A DNA stretch of 64,000 nucleotides from positions 186,001-250,000 of the forward strand of contig LNKV01000055.1 of NCBI GenBank assembly GCA_001465935.1, in the 5' to 3' direction. The notes under the pieces were generated by a model. The model worked only from the letters and a program-made list of their open reading frames with translations. It ran no database searches and was not told the DNA's origin. The translations under genes and the position numbers were made by a program. This document shows positions 1 through 11,797 of the stretch, in pieces; within the stretch, counting starts at the first letter, position 1; every line of letters starts with the position of its first letter. The stretch is from Clarireedia homoeocarpa. Taxonomy: Eukaryota; Ascomycota; Leotiomycetes; Helotiales; Rutstroemiaceae.

Positions 1-1164
1 GCATGTTGGATGATACACGTCCAAAAGGCTCATGACTAGGCTCATGACTATGAGGGCTCGCCAATGATTCGTCCGCTCGGTCCCTTTCGGTCCCTATGCT
101 GGCTGGGTACAATCTATTGTGAACCCGGCGTACGCTCAAACCAACAGGATCGTTGCATTCCCTCCTCTGTACGACCACTCCATCATTTATCCATGCTACT
201 ACCTTCCTGACTCAAGGGAGCTTTTGAAGATGCGGGGAAACAGGCTCAACGAGAAAGAAGCCCGAGTCATCTCAACGTTGTGTGCGTGCGGGCGCAAGCA
301 GATGGGACCTGGTAGGGGTACCCAATTCAATGTACTCACACGAGGAAGCTCTTGCTCTCTCTGGACTACGAAGTACAGTATGAAGTACTTGTACAACCGC
401 TCAGACGAGATTGGAGGTGTGAAAACCCGCGCTCTATCCCCCATCAAGCAGGTCGTTTCATTCTCGGTTCTCTCGGTTCTCGCTTGGCATTACATGACAC
501 AATGCGCGAAAGCTGATGGCCGGCACTTTTTATGAGGAGCTAACGGCAGCTTCAACCATCCTCGCCATCCACCTGCATGGGGATCGTCCGCCATCCATTC
601 AGCGTCAAATCCTCTAGCGGGCCAGGCAATTCACCTCGGAGCCTCGGTGGAGACTAATAAGAACATTACAAGCTCAACGTTGCAACGGTATGCTCGTTCC
701 TCAGAGAGACTCTAAGAGCGTAAAAAACATGCTAGTAGTCCATTGTCTAGCTTCGGCCACAAGTGGTCTTTAAGGCCATCTCCGAAAGACCTGCTCTTAT
801 TAATTTATGAGATATTCGGCAACATGCGAACGTTACGGACGGTGGTGTGTTTGGTATTGCCGATCACTACCTGTCCGTCTATTCATCCTTATAATCTTCT
901 ACTTCCCGTTCCCTTGCTTTCCTTTTTCTCTTCTTTTGAAAGATTGTCGATTTTTTTCGTATCTTTTCCGACGATCTAAAATACGGGACCGGGTGTTTTA
1001 TTTCGTACCCTATCTCGATGCTCTAGTAGCTCAACTGATTGGCCCACCATCTAATCATTTATGGTACAAACTCTGTACCTTCTGTGGCTACTAATTGCAT
1101 TCGATATATAAGTATCTCGTCCCGCAGCCAAGGTCATCGCGCAAGCTTGACATCAATAAACAAG
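1..1164. other. Left-end non-coding region with PTR2 promoter
   Basis: No gene can be supported here. The open frames are short, overlap one another on opposite strands and resemble no family I know. The right end is the promoter and 5' leader of the peptide transporter. A TATA-like TATATAA lies at 1105-1111, about 55 bases before the chosen ATG. Pyrimidine-rich DNA at about 890-970 is compatible with a fungal promoter. Confidence 0.6.
1105..1111 (+). promoter_or_regulatory. TATA-like box upstream of the peptide transporter
   Basis: TATATAA sits 54 bases upstream of the ATG at 1165. The distance suits a short 5' leader. This is sequence resemblance only; no start-site data are available. Confidence 0.35.
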
Positions 1165-3163
1165 ATGCCTGAACATGAGATGCAAGCTGCCGAGTACGGT
1201 TCCTTCTCCACCATGCTAAATATGTTCTATAGCTAATGCAAATACCAGGATTCACGAACTCGCTGTTGAGCGTGAAGTCCTCAATGGGAAATATCATGAT
1301 CCTGACCGGACGAATCTGGACCTGGGTCTCGTGACATCACCTGGAGGGACAAAGAGACCCAGATCTAGCCCAGCGACTGAGGGTGATATTACTGCAGACG
1401 AAGAAGAACCAACGGAAGAGGAGAGGGAAACCCTACGAAGAAGTAAGGGGTACACTCAACGACACAGTAGACATATGCTGACGAGATATAGTCGGAGAGT
1501 CTCTGCCAAAGGCGGCATGGCTTGTTGCTATTGTAGAGTTGTGTGAAAGATTTTCGTACTATGGATGTCAAGGTCTATTCCAGAATTATGTTCAACGACC
1601 TTACAGTGGCGAACTGGGCCCTGGTGCTTTAGGTGAGCCAGATATCTGGCACCGCCCTCGAATTAGACTGACCTGAATAGGCAGGGGACAACAGACAGCA
1701 ACAGCTTTGACGATTTTCTTTTCGATGTGGTGTTACGGTACGGGTTTCGATTGATTCTGTTCAAGAATTTTTGCTTATCACTTCTTCCAGTAACTCCCAT
1801 CTTCGGTGCCATCGTAGCTGATCAGTATCTTGGAAAGTACAAAACAATCCTGTACTTCGCGATCATCTATATGATCGGACTTCTCATTTTGGTCTTGACA
1901 TCCTTACCAGTCGCTCTGGAAAATGGAGCTGGAATGGGAGGTTTCATTGCAGCCATCCTCATTATTGGTATTGGAACTGGCGGAATCAAATCCAATGTCA
2001 GCCCTCTCATCGCCGACCAATATACTAGAAAGAAGATGGCCGTCAAGACTTTGCCAACCGGAGAACGAGTCATTATCGATCCCGCTGTCACCATTCAACA
2101 GATTTACATGATCTTCTATTGCTGCATTAATATTGGTGCATTGTCCCTCTTGGCCACCCCATACATGGAACGGGATATAGGATTCTGGTCTGCCTTCCTC
2201 CTCTGCTTGTGCATGTTCGTTGTTGGACTTACTGTTCTGATCTTGGGCAAAAACCACTACGTCGTTCGACCGCCGCAGGGAACCGTCATCACCAATGCTT
2301 TCAAAGCTATTGGCATCATGATAAGACATCGAAACATGGATGCACCGAAGCCAACTTATCAAGAAGAGTTCGGCAGAAAACATCGCACACCATGGGATGA
2401 CCAATTCGTCGACGAACTTAAACGTGCTTTAGTAGCTTGTCGTGTATTCGTCTTCTATCCAATCTATTGGTTGGTGTATTCGCAATTCTCCAGCAACTTC
2501 GTCTCGCAGGCAGGAGAAATGAACGGACACGGAATTCCCAACGACTTGATGCAGAACTTCGATCCAATCGCTATTATCGTCTTCGTACCGATTCTTGATC
2601 GTTTTCTGTACCCCGCCCTTCGAAAGATGCACATAAAATTCCGACCCATTACACGGATCACCTTTGGTTTCTTTGTCGCTTCGTTGTCTATGATGTATGC
2701 AGCGATTGTACAGCATCTCATTTACAAAGCCGGGCCTTGTTATGGGAAACCCCTCGAATGCGATGCCCCAGGGGCCACCAAGGGGAACAATGTCCATATC
2801 GCCGTTCAAACACCAGCGTATATTTTCGTCGGCATTTCTGAGATTTTCGCATCCGTTACAGGATTGGAGTATGCTTATATGAAAGCGCCCGTTTCCATGA
2901 AGTCGTTCGTCCAATCTATGTTCTTGTTAACGAATGCCTTTGGATTTGCCCTGGGTGAGGCCTTTACTCCATTGGTAGGAGACCCTACGGTTATGTGGAT
3001 GTTCGTGGGGCTGTGTGGAGGAACTATCGGCGTTGGTATCGTCTTCTGGCTCTGTTTCCATCACTTGGATAGCATGGAGGATGAAATGAACACTCTGGAC
3101 GCAAAGGCAGAGGAGCTGGAAAGAAAGAAAACATTAGAGGTGGAGCAAGAACGAAGCGCATGA
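1165..3163 (+). CDS. POT/PTR2-family proton-coupled oligopeptide transporter
   Basis: Predicted plasma-membrane importer that moves di- and tripeptides with protons. I read five exons: 1165-1193, 1249-1442, 1492-1632, 1681-1737 and 1791-3163, giving 597 aa. Every junction keeps frame, and the joined protein carries PTR2 signatures: VAIVELCERFSYYGCQG, then GRGQQTATAL, then TPIFGAIVADQYLGKYKT, the region of the classic family motif. About 12 hydrophobic segments follow, with a long cytosolic loop near residues 240-280 and a charged C-terminal tail. The N-terminal ~70 residues are acidic and polar, as is usual in fungal PTR2 proteins. The start is the first ATG giving a frame that splices into the conserved body. 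Exon 1 encodes only about 10 residues, so it is the least certain part. Its 3' neighbour, the BRCT gene, is convergent. Confidence 0.9.
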
Positions 3164-3574
3164 TAGGTGAGAAGGAGATGGGCTTCAATGTCCTTGAATC
3201 CACTCATGATCGACTGCTAGTCTACCCCCATCACCGACATCAACCTGACGTGAAAAAATGGCTGGTCACTTAATGTAGAGTATGAAATTATGTTGGATAA
3301 TGATATTGCATGATGCAACAAATACGGATTGAATAATGTGTGAATTGCATGTACATGCAGTCAGTGACTTACTCGTGTGAAAGTTTTATGTAATTTTTAT
3401 CAAAAAAACAGCTCCAAAACTTGGCTGGTCTCATCACAAAAGAAAAGTCAAGCTGAAATATTTCCTAATTGTTGAAGATGACCAGGCATTGTCTTGAAAT
3501 GCAACGTAATGTACAAATCCCTTTATGTGCTCACTGAACATCTGAACATGTTGGACACAAAAGTAATCGTAAAT
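3164..3574. other. Convergent intergenic spacer
   Basis: A 3'-to-3' spacer between the peptide transporter and the BRCT gene. It is moderately AT-rich and must hold both polyadenylation regions. I see no gene, repeat or RNA in it. Confidence 0.6.
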
Positions 3575-4366
3575 CTAAGCCTTCACCTTCTTTGTTCTCT
3601 TCTTCACCGGCTTCTCCTCTTCTTCCTCTTCTTCCTCGTCCTCATCTGCACTGCGCTTTCCACTTCCTCCCCCGCCACCACTCTCCAACATGTCAATCAA
3701 AGCCCCCTCATCCAATGTCTCAATCCCCAAACTCTCAATCTGTTCCAGCTTCTTTGGTCCGGCATCGTTTCCAATAACAACGTAGCTCGTGTTCTTGCTC
3801 AACGATTTTGTTAACTTTCCACCATAGTTCTTTACCAATGTTTCGGCGTTCTTGCGACCGAGGGTTGGTGGAACTCCTGTAACTACTACAGTCTTCCCAC
3901 TGAACACATTCCCACTTCCCGCCAAAAGCGTCTTGACATTCGCAGGCAAGTTCGCTCCTGCATCCTTTGTGCCTTTCTCGGCGTTTGCAGCGCGCTGCTC
4001 GGCAACTGGCTTGGTCTTCTTAACTGCAGTATTGGCCTTGGCTGGTTTCGCCTCAGCCTCTTCTTCATCTTCATCGTCGTCATTTTCTTCTTTTTCTTCC
4101 TCCTCCTCCTTGACAGCCTTCTTTGCAGCAGGCTTGGCACGCGGTTTGGGTGCGGCTTTCTCCTTCGGTGCTTCGACGATGGTGACGCTTCCGCCTTGAA
4201 GGGTTTGGGCTTCGACTTTTACGTCAGATGCGCCTTCGGATTTGGCGGCTGCAAGACGGTTGTTGGCAGAGGTCAGGGACGCGTGGATGGAGTCGAGGCC
4301 GGAGGAGGAGATGACGGCGTAGATTTTGGAGGCATCTGCGGCGGCTGGTTTCGCTTTGGGAGGCAT
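3575..4366 (-). CDS. Small nuclear BRCT-domain protein
   Basis: A 263-aa single-exon protein. Residues ~1-60 form a short N-terminal segment rich in Ala and Ser. Residues ~60-145 are a highly charged linker of Lys/Pro and long Glu/Asp runs. A BRCT fold follows at ~150-225, containing GKTVVVTGVPPTLGRKNAE and a later SYVVIGNDAGPKKLEQIESLG. This arrangement resembles the BRCT of replication factor C subunit 1, PARP and NAD-dependent DNA ligase. The C-terminus has a Gly-rich hinge, an acidic run and a basic KPVKKRTKKVKA tail that looks like a nuclear localisation signal. A BRCT domain binds phosphopeptides or DNA ends, so a DNA replication or repair role is likely. No AAA+ or ligase domain is present, so this is not RFC1 itself. 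The exact function is unknown. Confidence 0.8.
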   Translation of the reverse strand: MPPKAKPAAADASKIYAVISSSGLDSIHASLTSANNRLAAAKSEGASDVKVEAQTLQGGSVTIVEAPKEKAAPKPRAKPAAKKAVKEEEEEKEENDDDEDEEEAEAKPAKANTAVKKTKPVAEQRAANAEKGTKDAGANLPANVKTLLAGSGNVFSGKTVVVTGVPPTLGRKNAETLVKNYGGKLTKSLSKNTSYVVIGNDAGPKKLEQIESLGIETLDEGALIDMLESGGGGGSGKRSADEDEEEEEEEEKPVKKRTKKVKA

Positions 4367-5204
4367 TTTTGATGATTATGTGATGCACGAAAATGGGGTT
4401 GAGGGAATTTGATCGGATGAGACAAGAGAAAGATGAAGAGGAGAGTGACTTTGGAGAAGAAAAGCCTTTCACCTTAATGCTGAAATGGGATGTTGATGTT
4501 GATATTTGAAGGATCGCGCTCGGTTTGTCTTGACCGACTAAAAGCGGCACAGCAAGCAAGAAACAAGGCTTATCTGCCTAATTTCCACTTTAGGTAAATA
4601 TCGAATATCATTCACTCATTCCAGGTAACGACTCTGTTTTTTCTCTAGGCAACTCTTGGTCTTTGTTGAATTTGCTGCATCTATTGACAATCGAGTTGTC
4701 GTTGTCAATGGGAGAATTTGGGAGAAATCGTCCATTGTTGCCTTTTGGCTGCCTTTCCCGCGTCGAGCCCAAATCGCGGGGAAACACGAAGTCTCGTGAT
4801 TACGGATTCTTACGTGGCTGTTACCTTTGAAGAGCCCTCTTCTTCCATCTACAACAAACGAACCTCTCACCCGCAACAACACTCGAGATTGCATCGCTTG
4901 GAGAGAACTATTCCCAAAGAGCCAACTTGACCGACCAGCGACGGCGACTGTGCCTGCGACTGTGCCTGCGACTCACCGTCCACGCAGGCAGTGATCCTCC
5001 AAAATCGATCACCCAACACGATTGCAGAGTGCACATTAACACACATTTACTCGTCGATGGCTTTGTTCTTCTAAGCGCGTCTATCTACAACTGAAATCTA
5101 TATCTTACAATTGGTATCATTGGTCCATTTCCCATTTGGACTCTACTATCCTGAACGCCAACACCCCCTTTGCCAAAAACAGATCCTAAGAAATCCAATC
5201 CGCT
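4367..5204. other. Intergenic region between BRCT and mannosyltransferase genes
   Basis: Contains the promoter of the minus-strand BRCT gene and the 3' region of the mannosyltransferase gene. A short tandem repeat of GCGACTGTGCCT units lies at about 4945-4975. No further gene is supported. Confidence 0.5.
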
Positions 5205-6743
5205 CTATTTTCCCTCTGCGTGAGCTTGCCCCTCCTCCTCCGGCGGCGGCGGCGGAAGCTTTGGTCTTATCTTTTCGATGAATGCCATATCTGCCTCGCG
5301 AGCCGCTCTAATCTTGTCCTCCATCTCTTCCTCCATCAAAATGCGCCACCAAAATCTCCGTAAGTCCACACAAACTTGTTCCTTGTCATCCACTTCCGTC
5401 AGAACATCTCCGTATCGACATGCGACATCAATCACCTCGGCCCATATCGCGGCCTCCATATCAAAGCCAAACTTATCAATAGTTGTCTGTTTGTCTCCCC
5501 ACACACGCTCTCTTGTATCCGGTTGAAAGAAGTTTAGTTTTTCCAAGACTTCCGCAGGGTTCATTTTCAGTCGATTGCAGTGAAGGAAAACAATGGTTGC
5601 ATTCGCGCGATTTCTGTAGGTAGGTTGGTCTTGTTGCTGCAATCTCCAATCTTCCACGGGGTCGTATTGTAGCATAGATATGATGTCGTCCAAAGACGTT
5701 TCTTCCGCATCTTTGGATACCATAGCATGATTTCTTTCTCGGACTTGATAGTACGGTTTGTTTAACGCACGCGCGGCCGCCACCCAAGTTTCTTTGTCGC
5801 CTTCGCCTCCAATGCCATTCTGAGAAAGCAACTCGTAGTAGAAACCAGGTCCGTTCAGGTTGTAGTAGAAAGCCAGTAGCAGAGATTCCGCATGTTTGCG
5901 TCGGGATATGAGAATCGAGCCTGCCTCGGTGGATGCGTGCTCTAGGAGCGATGGGGTGGTTTGGTTGATGAGACGGTAATAGACGGGAGAAGCAGTGGAA
6001 ACCCAGAAATCCGGCCAAGTGACGAGACCAGTCGAAAGGTATGGCTCTGACGTGAACCACTGAGCTGGGTCAACCACTGGGAAGTTATCGGCATCTAGGA
6101 ATAGAGTATCTTCGAAACTGGTTACCAGCAGTGCAATAGACTTGTATTGGTATCTGGCGATGGTTGTGTTTTCGAAATGGGGGAGAATCACACATTTCGC
6201 ATTTAATTCCTTGAAAACCACGTCGCATGTGTATGGATCGTAATCAGCCTCGTCTGGCACGAAAACCTCGATGGGCAGAGTGCAATTCGTCTTCCGTAGC
6301 ATCCGAATTGAGACAAGCAATGCTGGCTGATAAGTTCCTCCTCCCACTGTCACAATACCCTGTGAGCGGCTCTTGTATTGCACGGCATCTTGATATTCAG
6401 GTAGAAACTCGACCACCGTCGCATGTGCGATTGCTGAGGTATTGAAATCGGAGTCGGAGAGTTTCAGATTATCGACTCGTTGGGATTCTTCGTTTGTATC
6501 TTCGATGCGGATGATCTGGAGCCCTTCCGGAAGGTCTAGACTTTCACGCGCTGGCGGATGTTCATGCAGACGAGCAATGAATGATTGAAGGACTTCTTTT
6601 TGATTGACCACCTTTCCAACTTTTGGGATTGTCCATAGTTCAGACCTTTGAGAATGTTGCCATTGCACGATGAAGCATAGGGATAGAATTGCGAGGACTC
6701 CTACCAACAGACGAGGCGAATTTCGAGGAAAGTTATACAACAT
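5205..6743 (-). CDS. Golgi mannosyltransferase of the MNN1/MNN2 superfamily
   Basis: Predicted type II Golgi enzyme that transfers mannose from GDP-mannose onto cell-wall mannoprotein glycans. The open frame extends upstream to 7061, but I chose the ATG at 6743 (512 aa). It is followed at once by a short N-terminal tail and one membrane anchor (LLVGVLAILSLCFIVQW, residues ~12-28), the standard topology. The upstream 106 codons are low-complexity Phe/Ser/Tyr. The catalytic core has YKSIALLVTSFEDTLFLDAD followed by NFPV, giving a DxD metal/nucleotide-sugar motif, and PAQWFTSEPYLSTGLVTWPD downstream. This matches the putative mannosyltransferase family PF11051 that includes MNN2/MNN5. The linkage (alpha-1,2 or alpha-1,3) cannot be told from sequence alone. 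No intron is needed. Confidence 0.85.
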   Translation of the reverse strand: MLYNFPRNSPRLLVGVLAILSLCFIVQWQHSQRSELWTIPKVGKVVNQKEVLQSFIARLHEHPPARESLDLPEGLQIIRIEDTNEESQRVDNLKLSDSDFNTSAIAHATVVEFLPEYQDAVQYKSRSQGIVTVGGGTYQPALLVSIRMLRKTNCTLPIEVFVPDEADYDPYTCDVVFKELNAKCVILPHFENTTIARYQYKSIALLVTSFEDTLFLDADNFPVVDPAQWFTSEPYLSTGLVTWPDFWVSTASPVYYRLINQTTPSLLEHASTEAGSILISRRKHAESLLLAFYYNLNGPGFYYELLSQNGIGGEGDKETWVAAARALNKPYYQVRERNHAMVSKDAEETSLDDIISMLQYDPVEDWRLQQQDQPTYRNRANATIVFLHCNRLKMNPAEVLEKLNFFQPDTRERVWGDKQTTIDKFGFDMEAAIWAEVIDVACRYGDVLTEVDDKEQVCVDLRRFWWRILMEEEMEDKIRAAREADMAFIEKIRPKLPPPPPEEEGQAHAEGK

Positions 6744-7308
6744 CTTTAAAAGATGATATTCGAAGAGAAATTTATATGAACAAGAAATGCATATCAACAC
6801 GACAGCAACAGGGACAAGAATAGCAGAAGTAGCGAGATAAAAGAAAGAATAGGAAGAAAAAGAAAAAGAATAAGAAAAAAAACTTGCGAGGGAGTGAAGG
6901 AAGAATATTAGATCGTGATAGATAAATGAGAATGTCGGAGTACAGGAGCGGAGCTGGGATTGATATTTGGTATACCATAAGTTACGTGAACCCTGACATT
7001 TGATTGCGTAAGGATAGCATGGCACTATAGTAAGTAACGTTATTACAGTAGAGCTGGTCAAAGAGGAAGAGGTGTGAAGGGGTGCCGGGATAGGGGTCTC
7101 AGGGCTGGCTAGAAGCTCTAATTGGGTATTAGGTACTGGGTATGAAGATACTGCTGATGAGGATACTATTTAGGACATGATGGCGACGAGCATACGAAAG
7201 TAAGGATGACGAATCTTCGAAGCAATTTGTCAGGCTTCCTTCTCGCTAGCCATTTCTCCACCCATCTTTTTCAAGGGTAAAGGGGTAGGCCGGCCAGATG
7301 CATCTTCC

Positions 7309-7342
7309 TAGCTGTTAGCTGTTAGCTGTTAGCTGCTAGCTG
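7309..7342. repeat. 7-bp tandem repeat (TAGCTGT)n
   Basis: About four head-to-tail copies of TAGCTGT, then degenerate TAGCTG units that continue sporadically to about 7370. Confidence 0.8.
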
Positions 7343-8408
7343 GCATGTTGGCGGCTGCTAGCTGAAGACGGCTGAGGAGCCACTGCGCAACCACCAAGAC
7401 TATTCATAGCATTTGGGATCCACCATCGATAAGCACAAAAGCCTTATTCTCTCGAGTCCCTACACAGTACCGTATATTCTGGGTCACTCTACGGACGGGT
7501 CATTCTACGGACGGAGGAAAAGGGGCGTCGGACATTGATCCATGAGGAAGCCGTACTATGCGGAGGGAGACTGGGGTACTTCGTACTGTAGGGTCTACAC
7601 CCAGTTATTTTGTGCAGTAAGAATCCTTTTCAACTTGCCTAAGCGCTGAATTCGCCGCGTTTCATAATATTCCTCCTCCCTCGTGTCACTTTGCCCAAAG
7701 GCATAAATTTATTCCACCTCGTATAAGTTACTAATGAGGCAAACTATACTAATTCTAATGTAAGGGATGAACACTTGGTAAGAGACTTTGTGAGAGGCAT
7801 ATATGAGTTGATAGTTCAGGAGACCTACTTCGTATGAAATGGGAATACTTCGAAGCTGTCCGGATCACTCACGTGTCACTTACTTTGACCACAGTGAGCT
7901 ACAAGTGCAAAACAAGCCTTGTCTTTCTAACTTCAGTTGGGAAGAATCTGAAGCATTGGATGACGTTGTCTCTCCGCGTGTTCATGGGTACATGCAAGGA
8001 ATAGATGAATTTGCGGCGGGCGCTGTGGCATTGAGTATTGAGACGGGTCTGGAGATCACCAATCAGGAGAGGGGTAATGAGCACGAAAGGATGAAGATGC
8101 AGATGCGCGAGATGTCGAAAAACTTGATTCGTAAGGCCATACGTTTCCCTAACGGAATCGCCGGAGATAACCAGGTATTTGGTATTTGGGAGTTCACACC
8201 TATCACGTGAAAGACAATCACGAGCGCGGGGGTGGGGGGGTGACTGTTTGGGCTTTTGAATTCCTTTTCGAGGAGTTTCTTGCAGAACACATCTTCGCTA
8301 AGTTAAGTTATCCTGTACAGTCCTCAAGATTCTTCCTATATCTTCACGTGGGACGGTTGTTTCCATGCTCGAGAACCAGATGGCCAGGGCCATGTAGGAT
8401 TCGCAAAG

Positions 8409-8484
8409 CCTGCTGCTTGTGCTGCTTGTGCTACTTCTGCTGCTTGTGCTGCTTGTGCTGCTTCTGCTGCTTCTGCTGCTTCCG
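8409..8484. repeat. Imperfect TGCTGCTTG minisatellite
   Basis: A run of TGCTGCTTG/TGCTGCTTC units, about eight copies. In one frame it reads Cys-Cys-Leu/Phe repeats, which creates a spurious Cys-rich open frame. Confidence 0.8.
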
Positions 8485-9316
8485 CAAGACACTTTCACTC
8501 TTAAATGTGACACAGCGCTCATAACACAGCGATCAAGGCTCGAAAGTTCGAGGCCAGACCGACTTGGAAATTGAGAAGTTGAGGCCTGGGATTCAACTCT
8601 CGCGATGATACGATCCGCTCGCTATATTTTATTCTCTGCTGCATTACGAAAGTAGTCACTGCTCCGTCATTTCTCTGCCTCTGCCTTTATCTGCCGTATA
8701 GTCATACAACTGACTAGTATTGTTTTCAGTCGTCCGTCTCCCATTTGCGCTACTCATGAATCCAAGATTCGTATTGTGTGCAGCAACAGGGTGATCTCGA
8801 TGCAAGATAAAGCTGAGATGCAATCAATCACGTTTTATGGTGGTGTGATCTCTCACCGGAAATGATAATATTTTTCTCGTCCAGCCACCAACATGACACA
8901 TCCTGCAAGTACAGCCAATGAAAATCAATCGCCAACCTACATACCGCTGGTTTTTATCATTCACATCGCAGTGCGAAAAGTCTGGGCAAGCCTCAGCCCA
9001 TGGATCTGGATGCGGGGTAGCTCTTTGCCTGCTGTTTATCCATCATACATCGACACCACAAGTGCAATCGCGGCACGAAATGCAACGGCATCGCCGAATA
9101 ATCACTCCTTCCCGTGCAAATCTCTCCTAGGTTATCCCATAAGGGTTAGAAGTTTGGCCGTCGGTGAGTCGAAGTCGGTGGACTAAAAACGCCCAGGCGA
9201 CTTGCAGGTGGTCTATTAAGGCGATACACCCCGCTCAATTGAACTTTCCAAGCACAACTTCTATGAGGAGCTTGCACATCACTTACTTGTAACGAAAAAA
9301 CGGAATACAAACCAAC

Positions 9317-11797
9317 ATGGCCGAGTCTGATCCTCATTATCATGGGTAAGCGCTTAATACGCATCTTTTGTTTGTAAGACTATCACTAACTTCTGTCGCA
9401 TCTAGAGCAGCGAATCCAATTGCGCCAAATCCTGACCTCCCGCCCGTCGATGAGAAGCGAAAAGATTCCATTGTTGGCGCCAGCCATCATCACGAAGGCA
9501 AAAAGGATTTGACTCATCTGAAAGACAATGTTATTGGAGAGTAGGTTATTTTCATTGTTCTAGTCATTTCTCAATTGACTTTAATTTAGAATTCGTAACC
9601 CTCTTGCTGGTATTCCGAAGGAACAACTTATTCGTGAGGTCGAAGAGTTTGCGACTGCCCACGAGATCATCGATATTCTTCCCATTTTGATCAAAGGGGC
9701 TCTTGTCTCTCAAAGTCCTCATCATGCAGATAAGATTCGCGAACTTGATGATGAAGATCGTCTAATTCTTTCCGAAGAAACCACAAGAAGATGGAAGCAC
9801 CCTAGAGTTCTGTACTTTACCATTATTTTGAACTCCATCGCTGCGGCTATCCAAGGTGTAAGTAATCGCTCTGCATACCTCTTTTTGAATGAAGTTTTGA
9901 CATTTCCAAATAGTGGGACCAAACAGGTATGCGTCTTCAATGATCCTTCATCTTGAAATACTTCATTCCATCAGTGGGTGGTTGGCGGTTGGCGATCTCC
10001 ACCCATTCTGACATTTTTACTGCACGACTGGAGCTGCAAATTCCAACAACTAATTTTGGGTATAGGTTCAAATGGAGCAAATCTTACTTTCGGTGAAGCC
10101 TTGGGTATTCCAGATAGCGGACCGAGATGCGAAGCAGAGGGGAGCTGTTCAAGAAATGCTTGGATTATTGGGGCAGTAAATGCTATGCCATACATGGCCA
10201 TCTGTATATTGTAGGTGCACATTAATGTTTTTCTTTTTTTTTTTTCCAGTGCGAGAGATGGAGATGTTGGAATTTCACGAGCTCTAAATCCAAGTTCAGT
10301 CATTAGTAGGCAGACTACTTACTGACTTAATTCTTCCCAGCGCCGCATGGATTTCCGATCCTATCAACCATCTAATCGGTCGTCGCGGAACAATCTTCAT
10401 CGCTGCCATATTTAGTGTCCTCGCACCTCTAGGGATGGCTGGTTCACAAACATATGGCCAGCTTATGGCATGTCGTGTCCTGCTGGGTATCGGTATGGGT
10501 TTGAAGGAAGTCACCGTTCCTGTCTTCTCTGCGGAGAACTCACCTGCTATCATACGTGGAGGCCTGGTGATGTCTTGGCAAGTATGGACCGCATTTGGTA
10601 TCTTCCTTGGTACATGCGCCAACTTAGTGTTCGTACACTCGGGAAAGATGGCATGGAGATTACAGTTTGGATCCGCCTTTGTACCAGCGGTCCCCCTTGT
10701 CCTCGGTATTTGGTTTTGTCCAGAATCGCCGCGTTGGCTGTTAAGTAAGGGAAGAGTTGCGAAAGCATATCGATCTTTGCTTCGACTAAGGAACTCCCCA
10801 CTTCAGGCAGCTCGGGATCTCTACTCGATTCATGCGCAGCTAGAGTATGAGAAGTTACTTCTTGAGCAGTCCGGGCTTGCTAAGAATGGGAACATGTTCA
10901 CAAGATTTCTGGAATTGTTCACTGTTCCTAGATTGAGACGTGCTACACAAGCTTCTGGTATTGTCATGATTGGTCAACAGATGTGCGGAAGTAAGTCGAT
11001 ATTCTCTAAGGTCCACGGACAGCCATCTCTAACATCATTTAGTCAACATTATCGCTTTCTATTCCTCTACAATTTTCAAAAATGCAGGAGCAACCAATGT
11101 CGGGGCTTTATTAGCATCATTTGGTTTCGGTGCTATCAATTTCATCGCCGCTTGGCCTGCTGTATGGACTATTGATACTTTTGGACGACGAGCATTGTTA
11201 CTTTTTACATTCCCACAAATGTTTTGGACCCTCCTGGCTGCTGGATTATGTTACTTTATTCCCACGGAGTCGAAAGCTCATATCGGCATGGTAGCATTTT
11301 TCATTTACCTTTTCGACATCGCCTACTCGCCTGGGGAGGGACCAGTTCCCTTCACCTACTCAGCTGAAGTTTTCCCCTTGTCTCATCGTGAGATCGGTAT
11401 GTCTTGGGCTGTCGCTACGAACAACTTTTGGGCTGCTGTTCTTTCCCTTACATTACCCCGCATGCTCGCTGCTATGAAACCGCAAGGGGTGTTTGGATTT
11501 TACGCCGGATTGAATTTGGTAGCATTTGCACTTATCTTCTCCTTCCTTCCGGAAACCAAGCAGAGGACGCTAGAGGAATTGGATTACGTATTTGCTGTGC
11601 CTACTAGAACTCATGCGAAGTTTCAATTTACCCAACAACTACCATGGTGGGCGCGGAGGTATATTCTCAGGAGACGTAATGAACCGGAACCGAATTTGTA
11701 TAAATTCGAGGATGAAGCTTGGGTTGATAGTGAGGAGGAGAAGACCCATGGCGTTAGTACTAGTATAGATGTTGTTCAAGACAAGGAAATTGTTTAG
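9317..11797 (+). CDS. MFS sugar / myo-inositol-type transporter
   Basis: Predicted 12-helix plasma-membrane importer of the sugar-porter family. I read seven exons: 9317-9345, 9406-9540, 9590-9857, 9914-9926, 10066-10210, 10341-10990 and 11043-11797 (664 aa, all phases consistent). Exon 4 is a 13-base microexon needed to complete the conserved QGWDQTGSNGANL segment. Family signatures are GRRGT after helix 2, [28 protein letters not shown] at the middle, GRRALLLF, and [11 protein letters not shown] at the end of helix 12. The long ~130-residue N-terminal extension and QGWDQTGSNGAN place it with the fungal group usually annotated as myo-inositol transporters. The substrate cannot be proven from sequence. 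The C-terminal tail is acidic. GT-rich pentamer repeats lie just after the stop. Confidence 0.9.

Larger units (their letters stand above)
6744..9316. other. 2.6-kb gene-free stretch
   Basis: This holds the promoters of the mannosyltransferase (-) and the sugar transporter (+). Open frames at 7839-8210 and 8186-8524 exist, but I recognise neither. The second is Cys-rich only because it runs through a repeat. Purine-rich DNA at 6835-6890 suits a promoter. The repeats at 7309 and 8409 are listed separately. Confidence 0.5.

Noticed and set aside
119..535. 138-codon open frame near the left end
   Set aside because: Begins at GTG, overlaps a comparable frame on the other strand, and shows no family features.
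6744..7061. N-terminal extension of the mannosyltransferase frame
   Set aside because: Low-complexity Phe/Ser/Tyr sequence; the ATG at 6743 gives the standard short-tail plus membrane-anchor topology.
8186..8524. Cys-rich open frame that looks like a small secreted protein
   Set aside because: The Cys pattern comes from a TGCTGCTTG repeat; no signal peptide or conserved spacing.
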